Shown: positions 7,352-14,657 of the stretch, in pieces | How the letters are laid out: every line of letters begins with the position of its first letter | Position numbering within the stretch: position 1 is the stretch's first letter | Assembly (NCBI GenBank): GCA_910577765.1 | Contig: CAJTOV010000096.1 | Span: forward strand, 1-15,244 | Length of the DNA stretch: 15,244 nucleotides | Source of the DNA: an uncultured Lachnospiraceae bacterium | GTDB taxonomy: Bacteria; Bacillota; Clostridia; Lachnospirales; Lachnospiraceae | Direction: 5' to 3' | The notes under the pieces: model-generated | Database searches by the model: none | What the model was told of the DNA's origin: nothing | What the model saw: only the letters and a program-made list of their open reading frames with translations | Made by a program: the position numbers and the translations under genes

Positions 7352-8677
7352 ATGTCGATTCATCGGATATTCTGGAAACTGGAAATCAAAAGAGCGCTGG
7401 GGCGTCTGCCCCAGCTTCTGGCAGGGGTGGTGGTGCTTTTGTTTCTGGCGGGCACCACTGCCCTTTTCGCCAGCCGCGCCCTGTATGGGGAGCAGGCCTC
7501 CGGCAGGATTCCTGTGGGGGTGGTTCTGCCGGAGGAGGAGCTTCTTGCCAAAAAGGCCCTGTCCATGATCGCGTCCCTGGACAGCGTAAACAGCCTGTGC
7601 GATTTTCTGTATCTGGACCGGGCCGGGGCCATGGAAGGGCTTAAGGCCGGGGAGCTGTCTGCGGTGATGGATGTGCCGGAAGGCCTGGTCCGGGGGATCA
7701 TGGAAGGGACCAATGTGCCCATACGGATTATTTTCCCACAGGAGGCAGGTGTGGAAAGCCGGATTTTCCAGGAGCTGACCGACGCAGGAGCCGGAACCTT
7801 AAGCGCTGCCCAGGCCGGAATCTATGCCGGAAACCAGCTGTGCCGGAGCTACGGGCTGGAATCCCGGATTCCCCTTCTGGAGGCGGATTTAAACCGGATC
7901 TTTCTGTCCTACAGTCTGCCCCGGGAGGATTACTTCCGCCACTCCCTGGTCAATGCTACCGGCGACCTGACCACAGCCGCCTTCTACGCTGCCAGCGCCT
8001 ATGTGCTGGTATTGCTTTTGGGAGCGGTTCCGGTGTCCGGGTATCTGCTGCCCAGCCCTGTGGTGCTGGCCCGGAAGCTGCGGATGGCCGGGGTAGGCTC
8101 CTTAAGCCAGGTACTGGCCCGGACCGCAGGGCTCGGCGTGCTCTTTCTGGCCGGAAGTGTGGAGCTGTTTCTGGCAGTGGCGGCGCTGGGAGTCTGGGGG
8201 AGCCTGGCAGGCGGCTGGAGCGGCCAGTCCGGGGCAGGAACCGGTGGAAGCCAGTCCGGAGCAGGAATCGGTGGAAGCAGGGCTGGCGGCTGGAACCTTC
8301 TGTCAGAAGCTGCCCCCTGGGACAGTCTGGCGGACAAGCTGCTTCTGGCCGCTGCCCTGGTGCTGGTCTGTCTGGCTGCCGCCGCCCTGGTGGTGCTGGT
8401 CTACCGTCTGGCGGGAAATCTTCTGGGCGGGATTCTGCTTCTGTTTCTCCTGGCCACGGCCCAGCATTTTCTGGCAGGCGGCTATCTGCCCCTGGTATTT
8501 CTCCCTGCAACGGTAAAAGGGCTGGCGCCGCTGCTGCCTTCCGGGATTCTCATGGACGGGGCAGGCATGATGCTGACCGCCCAGTGGAATCCGGCAGTCT
8601 TCGGGCGTCTGGCCATGCTGCTGGCAGTGGCAGTGGCTCTGGCGGCCTTGTGCCAGAAAGGAGGGGAACGGGAATGA
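7352..8677 (+). CDS. ABC-2 type permease, first subunit
   Basis: This is a 441-residue membrane protein with the ABC-2 exporter layout. One N-terminal membrane helix (about residues 19-41, LLAGVVVLLFLAGTTALFAS) is followed by an extracytoplasmic domain to about residue 200, then a bundle of about five hydrophobic segments to the C-terminus. Between the second and third segments is a loop containing a Gly/Ser-rich tandem repeat. The ATG at 7352 follows AAAGAGGG. The stop overlaps the next permease start by 4 nt (ATGA). It should pair with the second permease and the ATPase to form the transporter. Sequence conservation is low, so family assignment rests on topology and context. Confidence 0.78.
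   Translation: MSIHRIFWKLEIKRALGRLPQLLAGVVVLLFLAGTTALFASRALYGEQASGRIPVGVVLPEEELLAKKALSMIASLDSVNSLCDFLYLDRAGAMEGLKAGELSAVMDVPEGLVRGIMEGTNVPIRIIFPQEAGVESRIFQELTDAGAGTLSAAQAGIYAGNQLCRSYGLESRIPLLEADLNRIFLSYSLPREDYFRHSLVNATGDLTTAAFYAASAYVLVLLLGAVPVSGYLLPSPVVLARKLRMAGVGSLSQVLARTAGLGVLFLAGSVELFLAVAALGVWGSLAGGWSGQSGAGTGGSQSGAGIGGSRAGGWNLLSEAAPWDSLADKLLLAAALVLVCLAAAALVVLVYRLAGNLLGGILLLFLLATAQHFLAGGYLPLVFLPATVKGLAPLLPSGILMDGAGMMLTAQWNPAVFGRLAMLLAVAVALAALCQKGGERE
8224..8277 (+). repeat. 27-bp in-frame tandem repeat in permease 1
   Basis: Two 27-bp units (8224-8250 and 8251-8277) differ at only two positions. They encode QSGAGTGGS and QSGAGIGGS, a flexible Gly/Ser loop between membrane segments. A degenerate third copy may follow. 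The near identity suggests recent duplication and variable loop length among strains. Confidence 0.85.
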
Positions 8678-9951
8678 GAACCCTGTGGCTTTGGTTTTTT
8701 CTGTCCTGCAAGCGGTATGTGCACAGACTCTCCTTTCTGGTGATCCTTCTGCTTCTGCCGGTGGTGACCCTGGGGGTCCGGGGACTGGAGCAGAAGGAAG
8801 GCACCTGGATTCGGATTGTCCTGTGCGTGGAAGGAGAAGGGGAAAATCTTCCGGAAAGACAGGGGGAGCTACCCGGGCCGGAATCCGCAGATTCGGTCCC
8901 CCTGGAATGGGCCCTGGCTTTTGACCTGGCCGCGCGGGGGGAGGAAGCAGGTATGTTCCGCTTCGAGCTGTGTGACAGCGAGGACCAGGTGAAGGAGGAG
9001 GTGGCCTCCCGCCGGGCCGAGTGCGGCTATGTGATCGCCGCGGACCTGGAGGAAAAGCTGGACGCAAAGAAATACAAACGCTGCATCCGGGTGTACTCTG
9101 CCCCTTCCACGGTGACGGCCCAGTTGTCCACAGAGGTGGTTTTCTCCATGCTTATGGCCCGCTATGACAAGGAACTGTTCCAGGACTATGTGGCAGACGG
9201 GGAGGCGTTCCGGCCCCTGGCAGACCAGGCAGGCCGGGAAAGGCTGCGGCAGGAAAGCGGCGCCCTCTATGACGCCTGGATGGAGCAGGGCGGCACCTTC
9301 CGGTTTGTGTATGAAACGGCAGAAAATGGAGACAGACCGGACACGGCCCGGACGGGGTCCGGCCAGGCTCAGGAAGTCGGTCAGGGCGGGAACGTGTCAG
9401 CCCCGGAGCCGGTGCCTGGTATCCGGTCTGCCCATACGGCCCCCTCCCTTTTCCCGGTCCGGGGCATTGTGGCAGTGTATGTTTTCGTAGCCGGACTTTA
9501 CAGCGCAGCCGTCAGCCTGGCCGATGAGCGGAAGGGTCTGTTTCTGGCCCTTCCTGCATCCCGCCGGATTCCCTGCCAGCTTGCAGCCATGGCTGCCCCT
9601 GCGTCAATGGCGGCCCTATCCGGTCTGGCTGCCCTGGCAAGCGGCGGAAGCCTGGGCACAGGGCATCCCGGACAGGGGGCAGCGGCAGCCTGGCCGGGGC
9701 CACTGGGACAGCCGGGGCAGCTTTTGGGGGAGATTGCCGTTATGGCCCTTTATGCAGCCGCTGTGGTCCTGTTCTCCTGGGCCCTCCGTATGGTATGCCG
9801 CCGGGAGGCTGTGGTCTGCTGTCTGATTCCCTTTTTCCTTACAGGCAGTCTTCTGTTCTGCCCGGTGATCGTGGACATAGGCCGGTATATTCCCGCCATG
9901 AACCACGTGGGGAGACTGTTTCTGCCCTGGTATTATTTGCGGATGTTTTAG
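8674..9951 (+). CDS. ABC-2 type permease, second subunit
   Basis: This is a 425-residue membrane protein. One N-terminal helix (about residues 18-36, LSFLVILLLLPVVTLGV) is followed by a long extracytoplasmic domain to about residue 255 and then several hydrophobic segments. These include VRGIVAVYVFVAGLYSAAVS, IAVMALYAAAVVLFSWAL and AVVCCLIPFFLTGSLLFCP. This is the ABC2_membrane_3-like topology. The ATG at 8674 overlaps the preceding stop and is preceded by a GGAGGGGA ribosome binding site inside the first permease gene. The same frame stays open far upstream, but that part is only a shadow of permease 1. A Gly/Ala/Pro-rich insert near residues 320-350 is probably a loop. Last gene of the exporter operon. 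Substrate unknown. Confidence 0.8.
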   Translation: MRTLWLWFFLSCKRYVHRLSFLVILLLLPVVTLGVRGLEQKEGTWIRIVLCVEGEGENLPERQGELPGPESADSVPLEWALAFDLAARGEEAGMFRFELCDSEDQVKEEVASRRAECGYVIAADLEEKLDAKKYKRCIRVYSAPSTVTAQLSTEVVFSMLMARYDKELFQDYVADGEAFRPLADQAGRERLRQESGALYDAWMEQGGTFRFVYETAENGDRPDTARTGSGQAQEVGQGGNVSAPEPVPGIRSAHTAPSLFPVRGIVAVYVFVAGLYSAAVSLADERKGLFLALPASRRIPCQLAAMAAPASMAALSGLAALASGGSLGTGHPGQGAAAAWPGPLGQPGQLLGEIAVMALYAAAVVLFSWALRMVCRREAVVCCLIPFFLTGSLLFCPVIVDIGRYIPAMNHVGRLFLPWYYLRMF

Positions 9952-9952
9952 G

Positions 9953-9990
9953 GTTACTGTTCGCTGGGTACCAGTGAACAGTAACGTTTT
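9953..9990 (+). terminator. 33-nt near-perfect palindrome after the exporter operon
   Basis: GTTACTGTTC at 9953-9962 is the exact reverse complement of GAACAGTAAC at 9976-9985. Inside it CTGG pairs with CCAG, with one G-U pair between, giving a 15-bp stem around a 3-nt loop. GTTTTAGGTGTTTT follows. It starts one base after the permease stop, so it most likely terminates the operon. Its clean palindrome also fits a dispersed intergenic repeat. Confidence 0.65.
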
Positions 9991-10026
9991 AGGTGTTTTG
10001 GAGCAATGCTGGCATAGCCATAAATA

Positions 10027-10055
10027 TTGACAAGCATACCCCTGCTCCATATAAT
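10027..10055 (+). promoter_or_regulatory. Full-consensus sigma-A promoter for the lipoprotein gene
   Basis: TTGACA at 10027-10032 and TATAAT at 10050-10055 are both perfect, with the optimal 17-bp spacer. The expected start is near 10062, about 58 nt before the lipoprotein ATG. No other promoter in the window is this close to consensus. Confidence 0.9.
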
Positions 10056-10061
10056 AAGCTT

Positions 10062-10082
10062 GGCAGGAGCCCTACTCCTGCC
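10062..10082 (+). other. 5' end hairpin in the lipoprotein transcript
   Basis: GGCAGGAG (10062-10069) and CTCCTGCC (10075-10082) form a perfect 8-bp stem with a 5-nt loop. It begins at the predicted transcription start, a position where a stem commonly protects mRNA from 5' decay. It could instead bind a protein; that is not decidable from sequence. Confidence 0.6.
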
Positions 10083-10119
10083 CGTACACAAAATACTGAA
10101 AAACGGGAGGAAATGTGAA

Positions 10120-10689
10120 ATGAAGTTGTTGAGGAATCTGATTCTTTGCGGTTTGTTAGGAAGCTGTGTGTTTTTGGCAGGCTGTTCCAAGGACCCGGGC
10201 ACGCCTCCGGAGGTAGTCATCGCGGGAGTCCCGGTGGTGGTGGGAGAGTCTACACCCAGTTCCCTGCGGGAGGCTGGTTTTACCACCAGCGATCTGGGGA
10301 GAATGATTGTGAAACTGCCGGATAGGTCCTGGACCTCTTCTGTCTACTTAAAGAAGGATGATATCTCCTATGCCTCCTTAACCCTGGTCAATGACAGCAA
10401 AGAAGAGCAGCTTGTAGGCCTGTGCGTCATCGAAGAGCTGGGATTTTATGCCCTGGATGATGAGAACAGGGCTCTGGATATTACCATAAACGGCGTTAAC
10501 CCCATTGGAAAAACCGTGGAAGAATTAAAGGAGCTTTACCCGGATCTGGAGCTGGATGATGACGACGGTGATTATCTCTGGCATTACTTAAGAAACGGGG
10601 ACTACAGTGTAAGCTTTCAATACTCAAAAGGCGTACTGACAGATATTGATGTGAGCCATACATTCAACAAGAGCTATCAGTCCAAATAA
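10120..10689 (+). CDS. Small lipoprotein of unknown function
   Basis: This is a 189-residue precursor with a clear lipoprotein signal: MKLLRN, a hydrophobic core and the lipobox LAGC with the modified cysteine at position 22. The mature ~168 residues would be anchored outside the membrane. The mature part is acidic towards the end (ELDDDDGDY) and contains the phrase NPIGKTVEELKELYPDLEL, which recalls short helical motifs in other Firmicute lipoproteins of unknown function. I do not recognise a family. The ATG at 10120 follows GGGAGG at a good distance; a longer upstream frame would start inside the promoter. It has its own very strong promoter, so it may be highly expressed. Confidence 0.78.
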   Translation: MKLLRNLILCGLLGSCVFLAGCSKDPGTPPEVVIAGVPVVVGESTPSSLREAGFTTSDLGRMIVKLPDRSWTSSVYLKKDDISYASLTLVNDSKEEQLVGLCVIEELGFYALDDENRALDITINGVNPIGKTVEELKELYPDLELDDDDGDYLWHYLRNGDYSVSFQYSKGVLTDIDVSHTFNKSYQSK

Positions 10690-10696
10690 TAAAAGA

Positions 10697-10744
10697 GGCC
10701 GGTACATTGCTGCACGAATCCCCAGGTGCAGCAATGTACCGGCC
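10697..10744 (+). other. 18-bp inverted repeat in front of the asparaginase gene
   Basis: The 18-nt arm at 10697-10714 (begins GGCCGGTACATT) is perfectly complementary to 10727-10744, with a 12-nt loop. On + no T-run follows, so it is not a normal + strand terminator. On the - strand the flanking AATAATAAAAG would give a T-rich tail. It ends 4-5 nt before the asparaginase Shine-Dalgarno sequence (AAAGGA). It could be an attenuator, an mRNA stability element or an operator. Confidence 0.75.
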
Positions 10745-10763
10745 CACGAAAGGAACCTGCCCT

Positions 10764-11783
10764 ATGAAAAACATCCTGATGCTGGCCACCGGCGGCACCA
10801 TCGCCTCCCAGAGCGGCGACAATGGCCTGACTCCCCTGCTGACATCCACCCAGCTACTGGAATATGTACCCGCTGCCAGACAGTTCTGCCACGTGGATGC
10901 CCTTCAGCTGTTCAACCTTGACAGTACCAACATGCAGCCGAAACACTGGCTGAAAATCGCCGCTGCCATAGAAGAACATTATGACCGGTACGACGGCTTC
11001 GTGGTCTGCCACGGCACAGACACCATGGCCTATACGGCTGCCGCCATTTCCTATCTGGTCCAGAACTCCCCCAAGCCGGTGGTGATCACCGGAGCCCAGA
11101 AGCCCATTGACTTAGAGATCACCGACGCAAAGACCAACCTGCTGGACAGCCTGCTTTTTGCCAGCTGCGACAAAGCCCACGGCGTCAATATTGTCTTTGA
11201 CGGCAAAGTCATTGCCGGTACCCGGGGCAAGAAGGAGCGGACCAAAAGCTACAACGCGTTTTCCAGCATCAATTTTCCCTATATTGCCATTATCCAGGAC
11301 GGACATATTATTTTCTACCTGGATGATAAGCGGCTTCTGGACCGGCCCGTATCCTTCAGCCACCGGCTCAATGACAAGGTGGCTCTTCTGAAGCTGATTC
11401 CCTCCATGGAATCCGGCGTTCTGGACTATCTGGCAGAGCATAACGACGCGGTGATCATAGAATCCTTTGGCGTAGGCGGTCTCCCCACCTACGAAGGCGA
11501 CGACTTCCACAAGGCGATCCGGCGCTGGGTGGATGCCGGGAAGATCATCGTCATGGCTACCCAGGTCACCAACGAAGGCAGCAACATGTCCGTCTACGAG
11601 GTGGGCAAGACCATCAAACGGGATTTCGGGCTTCTGGAAACCTACGACATGACTCTGGAAGCCGCAGTCACCAAGCTTATGTGGATTCTGGGAAATACCT
11701 CCGGCCCGGACCAGATTCCCGGTATGTTCTACGGGACGGTTAACCGGGATATTCTTTTTACCGGGGCTGCCGGGGAGAGGTGA
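10764..11783 (+). CDS. ansA: L-asparaginase, type I (cytoplasmic)
   Basis: This 339-residue asparaginase/glutaminase-family enzyme hydrolyses L-asparagine to aspartate and ammonia. The first catalytic threonine is Thr12 in LATGGTIAS. The second triad lies at Thr85-Asp86 in CHGTDTMAYTA, with Lys161 in RTKSYNAF in the place of the family's catalytic lysine. No signal peptide is present and the length fits the type I cytoplasmic class (about 330-340). I chose the ATG at 10764 because AAAGGA lies upstream and the protein starts just before the conserved first strand; a TTG further up would lie inside the inverted repeat. No promoter is seen between it and the lipoprotein gene, so it may be read from the promoter at 10027 through the hairpin. 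Confidence 0.93.
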   Translation: MKNILMLATGGTIASQSGDNGLTPLLTSTQLLEYVPAARQFCHVDALQLFNLDSTNMQPKHWLKIAAAIEEHYDRYDGFVVCHGTDTMAYTAAAISYLVQNSPKPVVITGAQKPIDLEITDAKTNLLDSLLFASCDKAHGVNIVFDGKVIAGTRGKKERTKSYNAFSSINFPYIAIIQDGHIIFYLDDKRLLDRPVSFSHRLNDKVALLKLIPSMESGVLDYLAEHNDAVIIESFGVGGLPTYEGDDFHKAIRRWVDAGKIIVMATQVTNEGSNMSVYEVGKTIKRDFGLLETYDMTLEAAVTKLMWILGNTSGPDQIPGMFYGTVNRDILFTGAAGER

Positions 11784-11802
11784 GCCAGATGACATTTTTT
11801 GC

Positions 11803-11832
11803 TTGTCAACTCCGAAAAAAGTGTGATATGAT
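11803..11832 (+). promoter_or_regulatory. Extended -10 promoter for the Rpn nuclease gene
   Basis: TTGTCA at 11803-11808 is followed after 18 bp by TATGAT at 11827-11832. TGA directly before the -10 supplies the extended -10 TGn. The expected start is near 11839, about 30 nt before the TTG start. A small ATTCC/GGAAT dyad (11844-11858) sits between start and ribosome binding site. Confidence 0.7.
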
Positions 11833-11869
11833 ACTTTCGTAGAATTCCTTCCCGGAATAGGAGGGATTA

Positions 11870-12760
11870 TTGAGAAAAAGAAAAACACTTGAAGATCTGA
11901 CAATCAAAGACAATTTCATGTTTGCCGCAGTGATGATGGACCCGGAAAACTGTAGGAGATTTCTGGAGCTGGCACTGGAGATTCCACTGGAACGGGTGGA
12001 GGTCGCTTATGAGAAAAGCATTGTCTACCACCCGGAATATAAGGGAGTCCGGCTGGATGTGTTTGCACGGGATGGGCAGAACACCCATTATAATGTGGAG
12101 ATGCAGGTGGCCCGGGATGCATTGGAGCGCAGGAGCCGCTACTATCACAGCCAGATGGATATGGAACTGCTGCTGAAAGGAATTTCTTATGAGGAACTGC
12201 CGGATGCCTATGTGATCTTTATCTGTGACTTTGATCCTCTGGGAACCAGAAAGTACCGCTATACGATGGAGCAGGTATGCCGGGAAGATCCGGAGACTGC
12301 CTGCCAGGATGGAAGCCACACCATATTCCTAAGCACCTGCGGGGAAAATGAGGACCAGGTTCCAGAAGCACTGGTGGCATTCCTGAAATATGTCAAAGGC
12401 GTCTGGGCAGGGCCGGAGGATTCTGTCCGTCAGGTTAAGGCAAGCCGGGAGATGGAGGAACGCTTTATGGTATTGCAGGAGATGATGAAGCAGGAACGCC
12501 GGGAAGGTCTGGAAGAGGGCATTTCCATTGGAAAGATTCAGGGAAAAGCCGAGTCTGTTCTGAACCTCCTGGAGGAATCAGGACCAGTGTCAGAAATGCT
12601 GCGGGCAAGGATTCTGGCAGAGACTGACCTGACCGTAATCAGGAGCTGGCTTCGGCTGGCATCTGTCTGTGATTCTGCAGAGCAGTTTACACAAAAAGCC
12701 TTTCAGGGGCAGGAACTAACCGTTCAGACAACTGCTGAACGGCTACCAGAAGGAATCTGA
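11870..12760 (+). CDS. Rpn-family PD-(D/E)XK nuclease (putative transposase type)
   Basis: This is a 296-residue protein of the Rpn/PDDEXK_2 family. Residues 8-30 carry the family opening LEDLTIKDNFMFAAVMMDPE. The nuclease core shows Asp63 in VRLDVFARDG and Glu77-x-Gln79 in YNVEMQV, the D...ExQ form of the PD-(D/E)XK site. Residues 205-255 form a charged helical tail (EGLEEGISIGKIQGKAESVL). E. coli Rpn proteins are DNA endonucleases that promote RecA-independent recombination; the role of the Firmicute copies is less clear. The start is TTG at 11870 behind AGGAGGG; the next ATG would remove part of the conserved opening. The last ~20 residues appear to extend past the usual family end. These genes are often multicopy and scattered, which fits the decayed DNA downstream. 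Confidence 0.88.
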   Translation: MRKRKTLEDLTIKDNFMFAAVMMDPENCRRFLELALEIPLERVEVAYEKSIVYHPEYKGVRLDVFARDGQNTHYNVEMQVARDALERRSRYYHSQMDMELLLKGISYEELPDAYVIFICDFDPLGTRKYRYTMEQVCREDPETACQDGSHTIFLSTCGENEDQVPEALVAFLKYVKGVWAGPEDSVRQVKASREMEERFMVLQEMMKQERREGLEEGISIGKIQGKAESVLNLLEESGPVSEMLRARILAETDLTVIRSWLRLASVCDSAEQFTQKAFQGQELTVQTTAERLPEGI

Positions 12761-12772
12761 CCAGTTAAATGA

Positions 12773-12936
12773 TTTGAAAAGCAATATCTGTTTGTATCTG
12801 ATTTTCATTTGGACGCGGATGGGGAACACGATGGTTTCCTCCATCCGCAGAAGATCGTTAGTCTGTGCCGGATCAGGCATGAACCAGTTATTATGATTTC
12901 TATGGGAAGGAATTCTGTACTTTTAAAACAACTGCG
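12773..12936 (+). pseudogene. Unrecognised coding-like fragment without a start
   Basis: The frame is open from a TGA at 12770-12772 and reads protein-like: QYLFVSDFHLDADG, then HDGFLHPQKIVSLCR and VIMISMGRNSVLLKQL. It has no ribosome binding site, and its only early starts are poor. Beyond about 12936 the frame runs into low-quality sequence where the chromate-transporter remnant begins on the other strand. It is best read as the remains of a gene. I do not recognise the family, and it could be a chance open frame. Confidence 0.3.
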
Positions 12937-12940
12937 TCAG

Positions 12941-13120
12941 TCACCCTACCCCAGCAGCCACGGCCCCGGGAATGCCGCACATGGCATAGCCTGAGAGAAT
13001 GGAAAAATTCACCACCATAATACCGGGGAAGGTTCTGGCCAGGGACATAAAGTCTACAATCTGCTCTTCCTTAAGCCACCCCCGCCTGTCTGCAAATTCC
13101 TCCTGAACCTGGGAAATTGC
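12941..13120 (-). pseudogene. Truncated core of a ChrA-type chromate transporter
   Basis: On the - strand, 13120 down to the TGA at 12941-12943 reads about 59 residues. They match the conserved first-half core of chromate transporters: QEEFADRRGWLKEEQIVDF, then SLARTFPGIMVVNFSILSGY and CGIPGAVAAGVG. A normal single-domain ChrA is about 180-190 residues. Here the N-terminal part with the FGGG motif is missing, the sequence upstream of 13120 is unrelated, and the frame stops right after the core. No start codon or ribosome binding site fits. Intact relatives move chromate or another anion across the membrane; this piece cannot. It lies just downstream of spoVAF on the same strand. Confidence 0.7.
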
Positions 13121-13213
13121 AGTTCGCGGGAGTTGGCCGGTGACCGGCTGGAGTGTGAACAGTGGCCGGCTGGGATGCAGTTACAGCTTACAGGAACATC
13201 AGGCGGGCGGTTA
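13121..13213. other. Gene-free spacer between spoVAF and the transporter remnant
   Basis: This stretch completes the gene-poor span 12761-13213. It contains GC-rich short dyads such as GCCGGT/ACCGGC near 13135-13147 and no credible ORF on either strand. No clear terminator for spoVAF is seen, only its tandem stop codons at 13211-13216. Confidence 0.5.
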
Positions 13214-14623
13214 TTATTTCTGCTCCATAGGCAGCCGTCCCCGGAGAAATCTCTTTTTCAGCTCGCTGAACTGAAAGGGAATCAGCGGATAGATATAGCT
13301 CTTTCCGGCAATGGTCTTATTGAACACCACGGCGCAGACCGACAGAACCAGCCCTGCCCCATAGCCCCAGGGGCCCCAGGCAGCGGTGAAAATCAGGATC
13401 AGCACCCGCATGAATTTCAGCGCATATCCCAGCTCAAAGCTGGACTGGCTGTAGTTGGCAACGGTGACAAAGGCCATGTACAGCATGGTCTCGCTGTTGA
13501 ACCACCCGGATTTCACCGAATACTCCCCCAGGACGATACCTGCGATGACACTTAAAGGGGTGGTCAGCATGTTGGGCGTGTTAATGGCCGCCAGCCGCAG
13601 CCCGTCAATGGCGAATTCCAGAATCAGAAGCTGGTACAGCAGGGGCACATTGGCCGGGTCCGCCAGTTTGATGAACTCCATGCCTGCGGGAATCCAGTGG
13701 GGCATCATCATCAGAAGCAGCCAGGTAGGGGTCAGCAGCAGGCTTAAGACAGCCGTGGCCATCCGGGACAGCCGCAGGTAAGTGCCTGTAATGGGCGGAA
13801 AATAATAATCATCCGCCTCCTCAATGATATCGAACACCGACGACGGAAGGATCATGGCTGCCGGGGAGTTGTCCACCAGAATGACAATATTTCCCTCCAG
13901 GATGCAGGCTGCCGCCGTGTCCGGCCGCTCCGAAAACTTGAATTTTGGAAACGGGTTGTACCATTTATGGGGATAAATACACTCGGCCAGGCTTTCCTGG
14001 TTCATGGTCAGGGCATCCACGTGAAGATTTTTGATGCGCCCTTTGATCTTGTCCAGCAGGTCCTGGTCCTGCCGTCCCTCCATATAGCAGATGGCAATGT
14101 CCGTGTGGGAGCTTTCCCCGGCAGTCATTACCTCCATGGTCAGCTTCGGGTCCCGGATTCTCCGGCGGATCAGGGCCGTGTTGAAGATCAGGGTCTCCAC
14201 AAAGCCGTCCCGGGAGCCCCGCAGCACCTTGTCCTTCTCCGGCTCGTCCACGCCCCTGGCCGGGTAGGTGCGGCAGTCGATGATGAGACATTCCTCATAC
14301 CCGTCGATGAACAGGCAGGATGCCCCCATCAGAAGCTGGACCACCATGTCCTGCTCCTCCCGAACCAGGTTCACCTCCCCATAAGGCAGGTACTGCCGGG
14401 AAAATGCCGTGGCATCCTCAGGCATATCCTCCTTTTTGATGGCAGACCAGACCTGGATCAGTTTTAGCAGGACCTCATCCTTGGTGAACCCGTCCACAAA
14501 GAACAGCGCCATCTCCCGGTCCGCAATCCGCAAAGGCCGGTATACTACGTCGAAATTCTTATCCGTCTGCAACACCTGTTTTAAATGCGTCACATTGTCT
14601 GCGACTGATTTTGAAAAAGTCAT
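13214..14623 (-). CDS. spoVAF: GerA-family spore protein, SpoVAF type
   Basis: This is a 469-residue membrane protein of the GerA/SpoVAF family, found in the inner membrane of spores. Residues 1-270 form the soluble N-terminal domain, with FVDGFTKDEVLLKLIQ, a SpoVAF-like phrase, and CLIIDCRTYPARGVDEPEKD. The membrane half starts after TGTYLRLSRMA and includes segments near LLLTPTWLLLMMM, LPLLYQ-like helices, TPLSVIAGIVLGEY and VLILIFTAAWGPWGYGAG. It ends with IPFQFSELKKRFLRGR. B. subtilis SpoVAF is similar in length, forms part of the spoVA operon and influences germination. I chose the ATG at 14623 because GGAGG lies 8 nt upstream; a TTG further up lacks support. It stands alone here, without spoVAA-E neighbours in the window. 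GerAA-type germinant receptor subunits are the alternative. Confidence 0.82.
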   Translation of the reverse strand: MTFSKSVADNVTHLKQVLQTDKNFDVVYRPLRIADREMALFFVDGFTKDEVLLKLIQVWSAIKKEDMPEDATAFSRQYLPYGEVNLVREEQDMVVQLLMGASCLFIDGYEECLIIDCRTYPARGVDEPEKDKVLRGSRDGFVETLIFNTALIRRRIRDPKLTMEVMTAGESSHTDIAICYMEGRQDQDLLDKIKGRIKNLHVDALTMNQESLAECIYPHKWYNPFPKFKFSERPDTAAACILEGNIVILVDNSPAAMILPSSVFDIIEEADDYYFPPITGTYLRLSRMATAVLSLLLTPTWLLLMMMPHWIPAGMEFIKLADPANVPLLYQLLILEFAIDGLRLAAINTPNMLTTPLSVIAGIVLGEYSVKSGWFNSETMLYMAFVTVANYSQSSFELGYALKFMRVLILIFTAAWGPWGYGAGLVLSVCAVVFNKTIAGKSYIYPLIPFQFSELKKRFLRGRLPMEQK

Positions 14624-14657
14624 GTTTCTGCCTCCGGTTGTCAATCTTTTACAAACC

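Noticed and set aside
7840..8673. Upstream open extension of the permease 2 frame inside permease 1
   Set aside because: The Arg/Gly/Ser-rich translation is a frame shadow. Permease 2 has a ribosome binding site and a hydrophobic N-terminus at 8674.
12720..12742. CCGTTCAG/CTGAACGG hairpin at the end of the Rpn gene as a terminator
   Set aside because: The dyad is real but lies inside the coding sequence and no T-run follows.
13133..13555. 140-codon open frame on + opposite the end of spoVAF
   Set aside because: It is antisense to the conserved spoVAF C-terminus and shows no motif or start signal.
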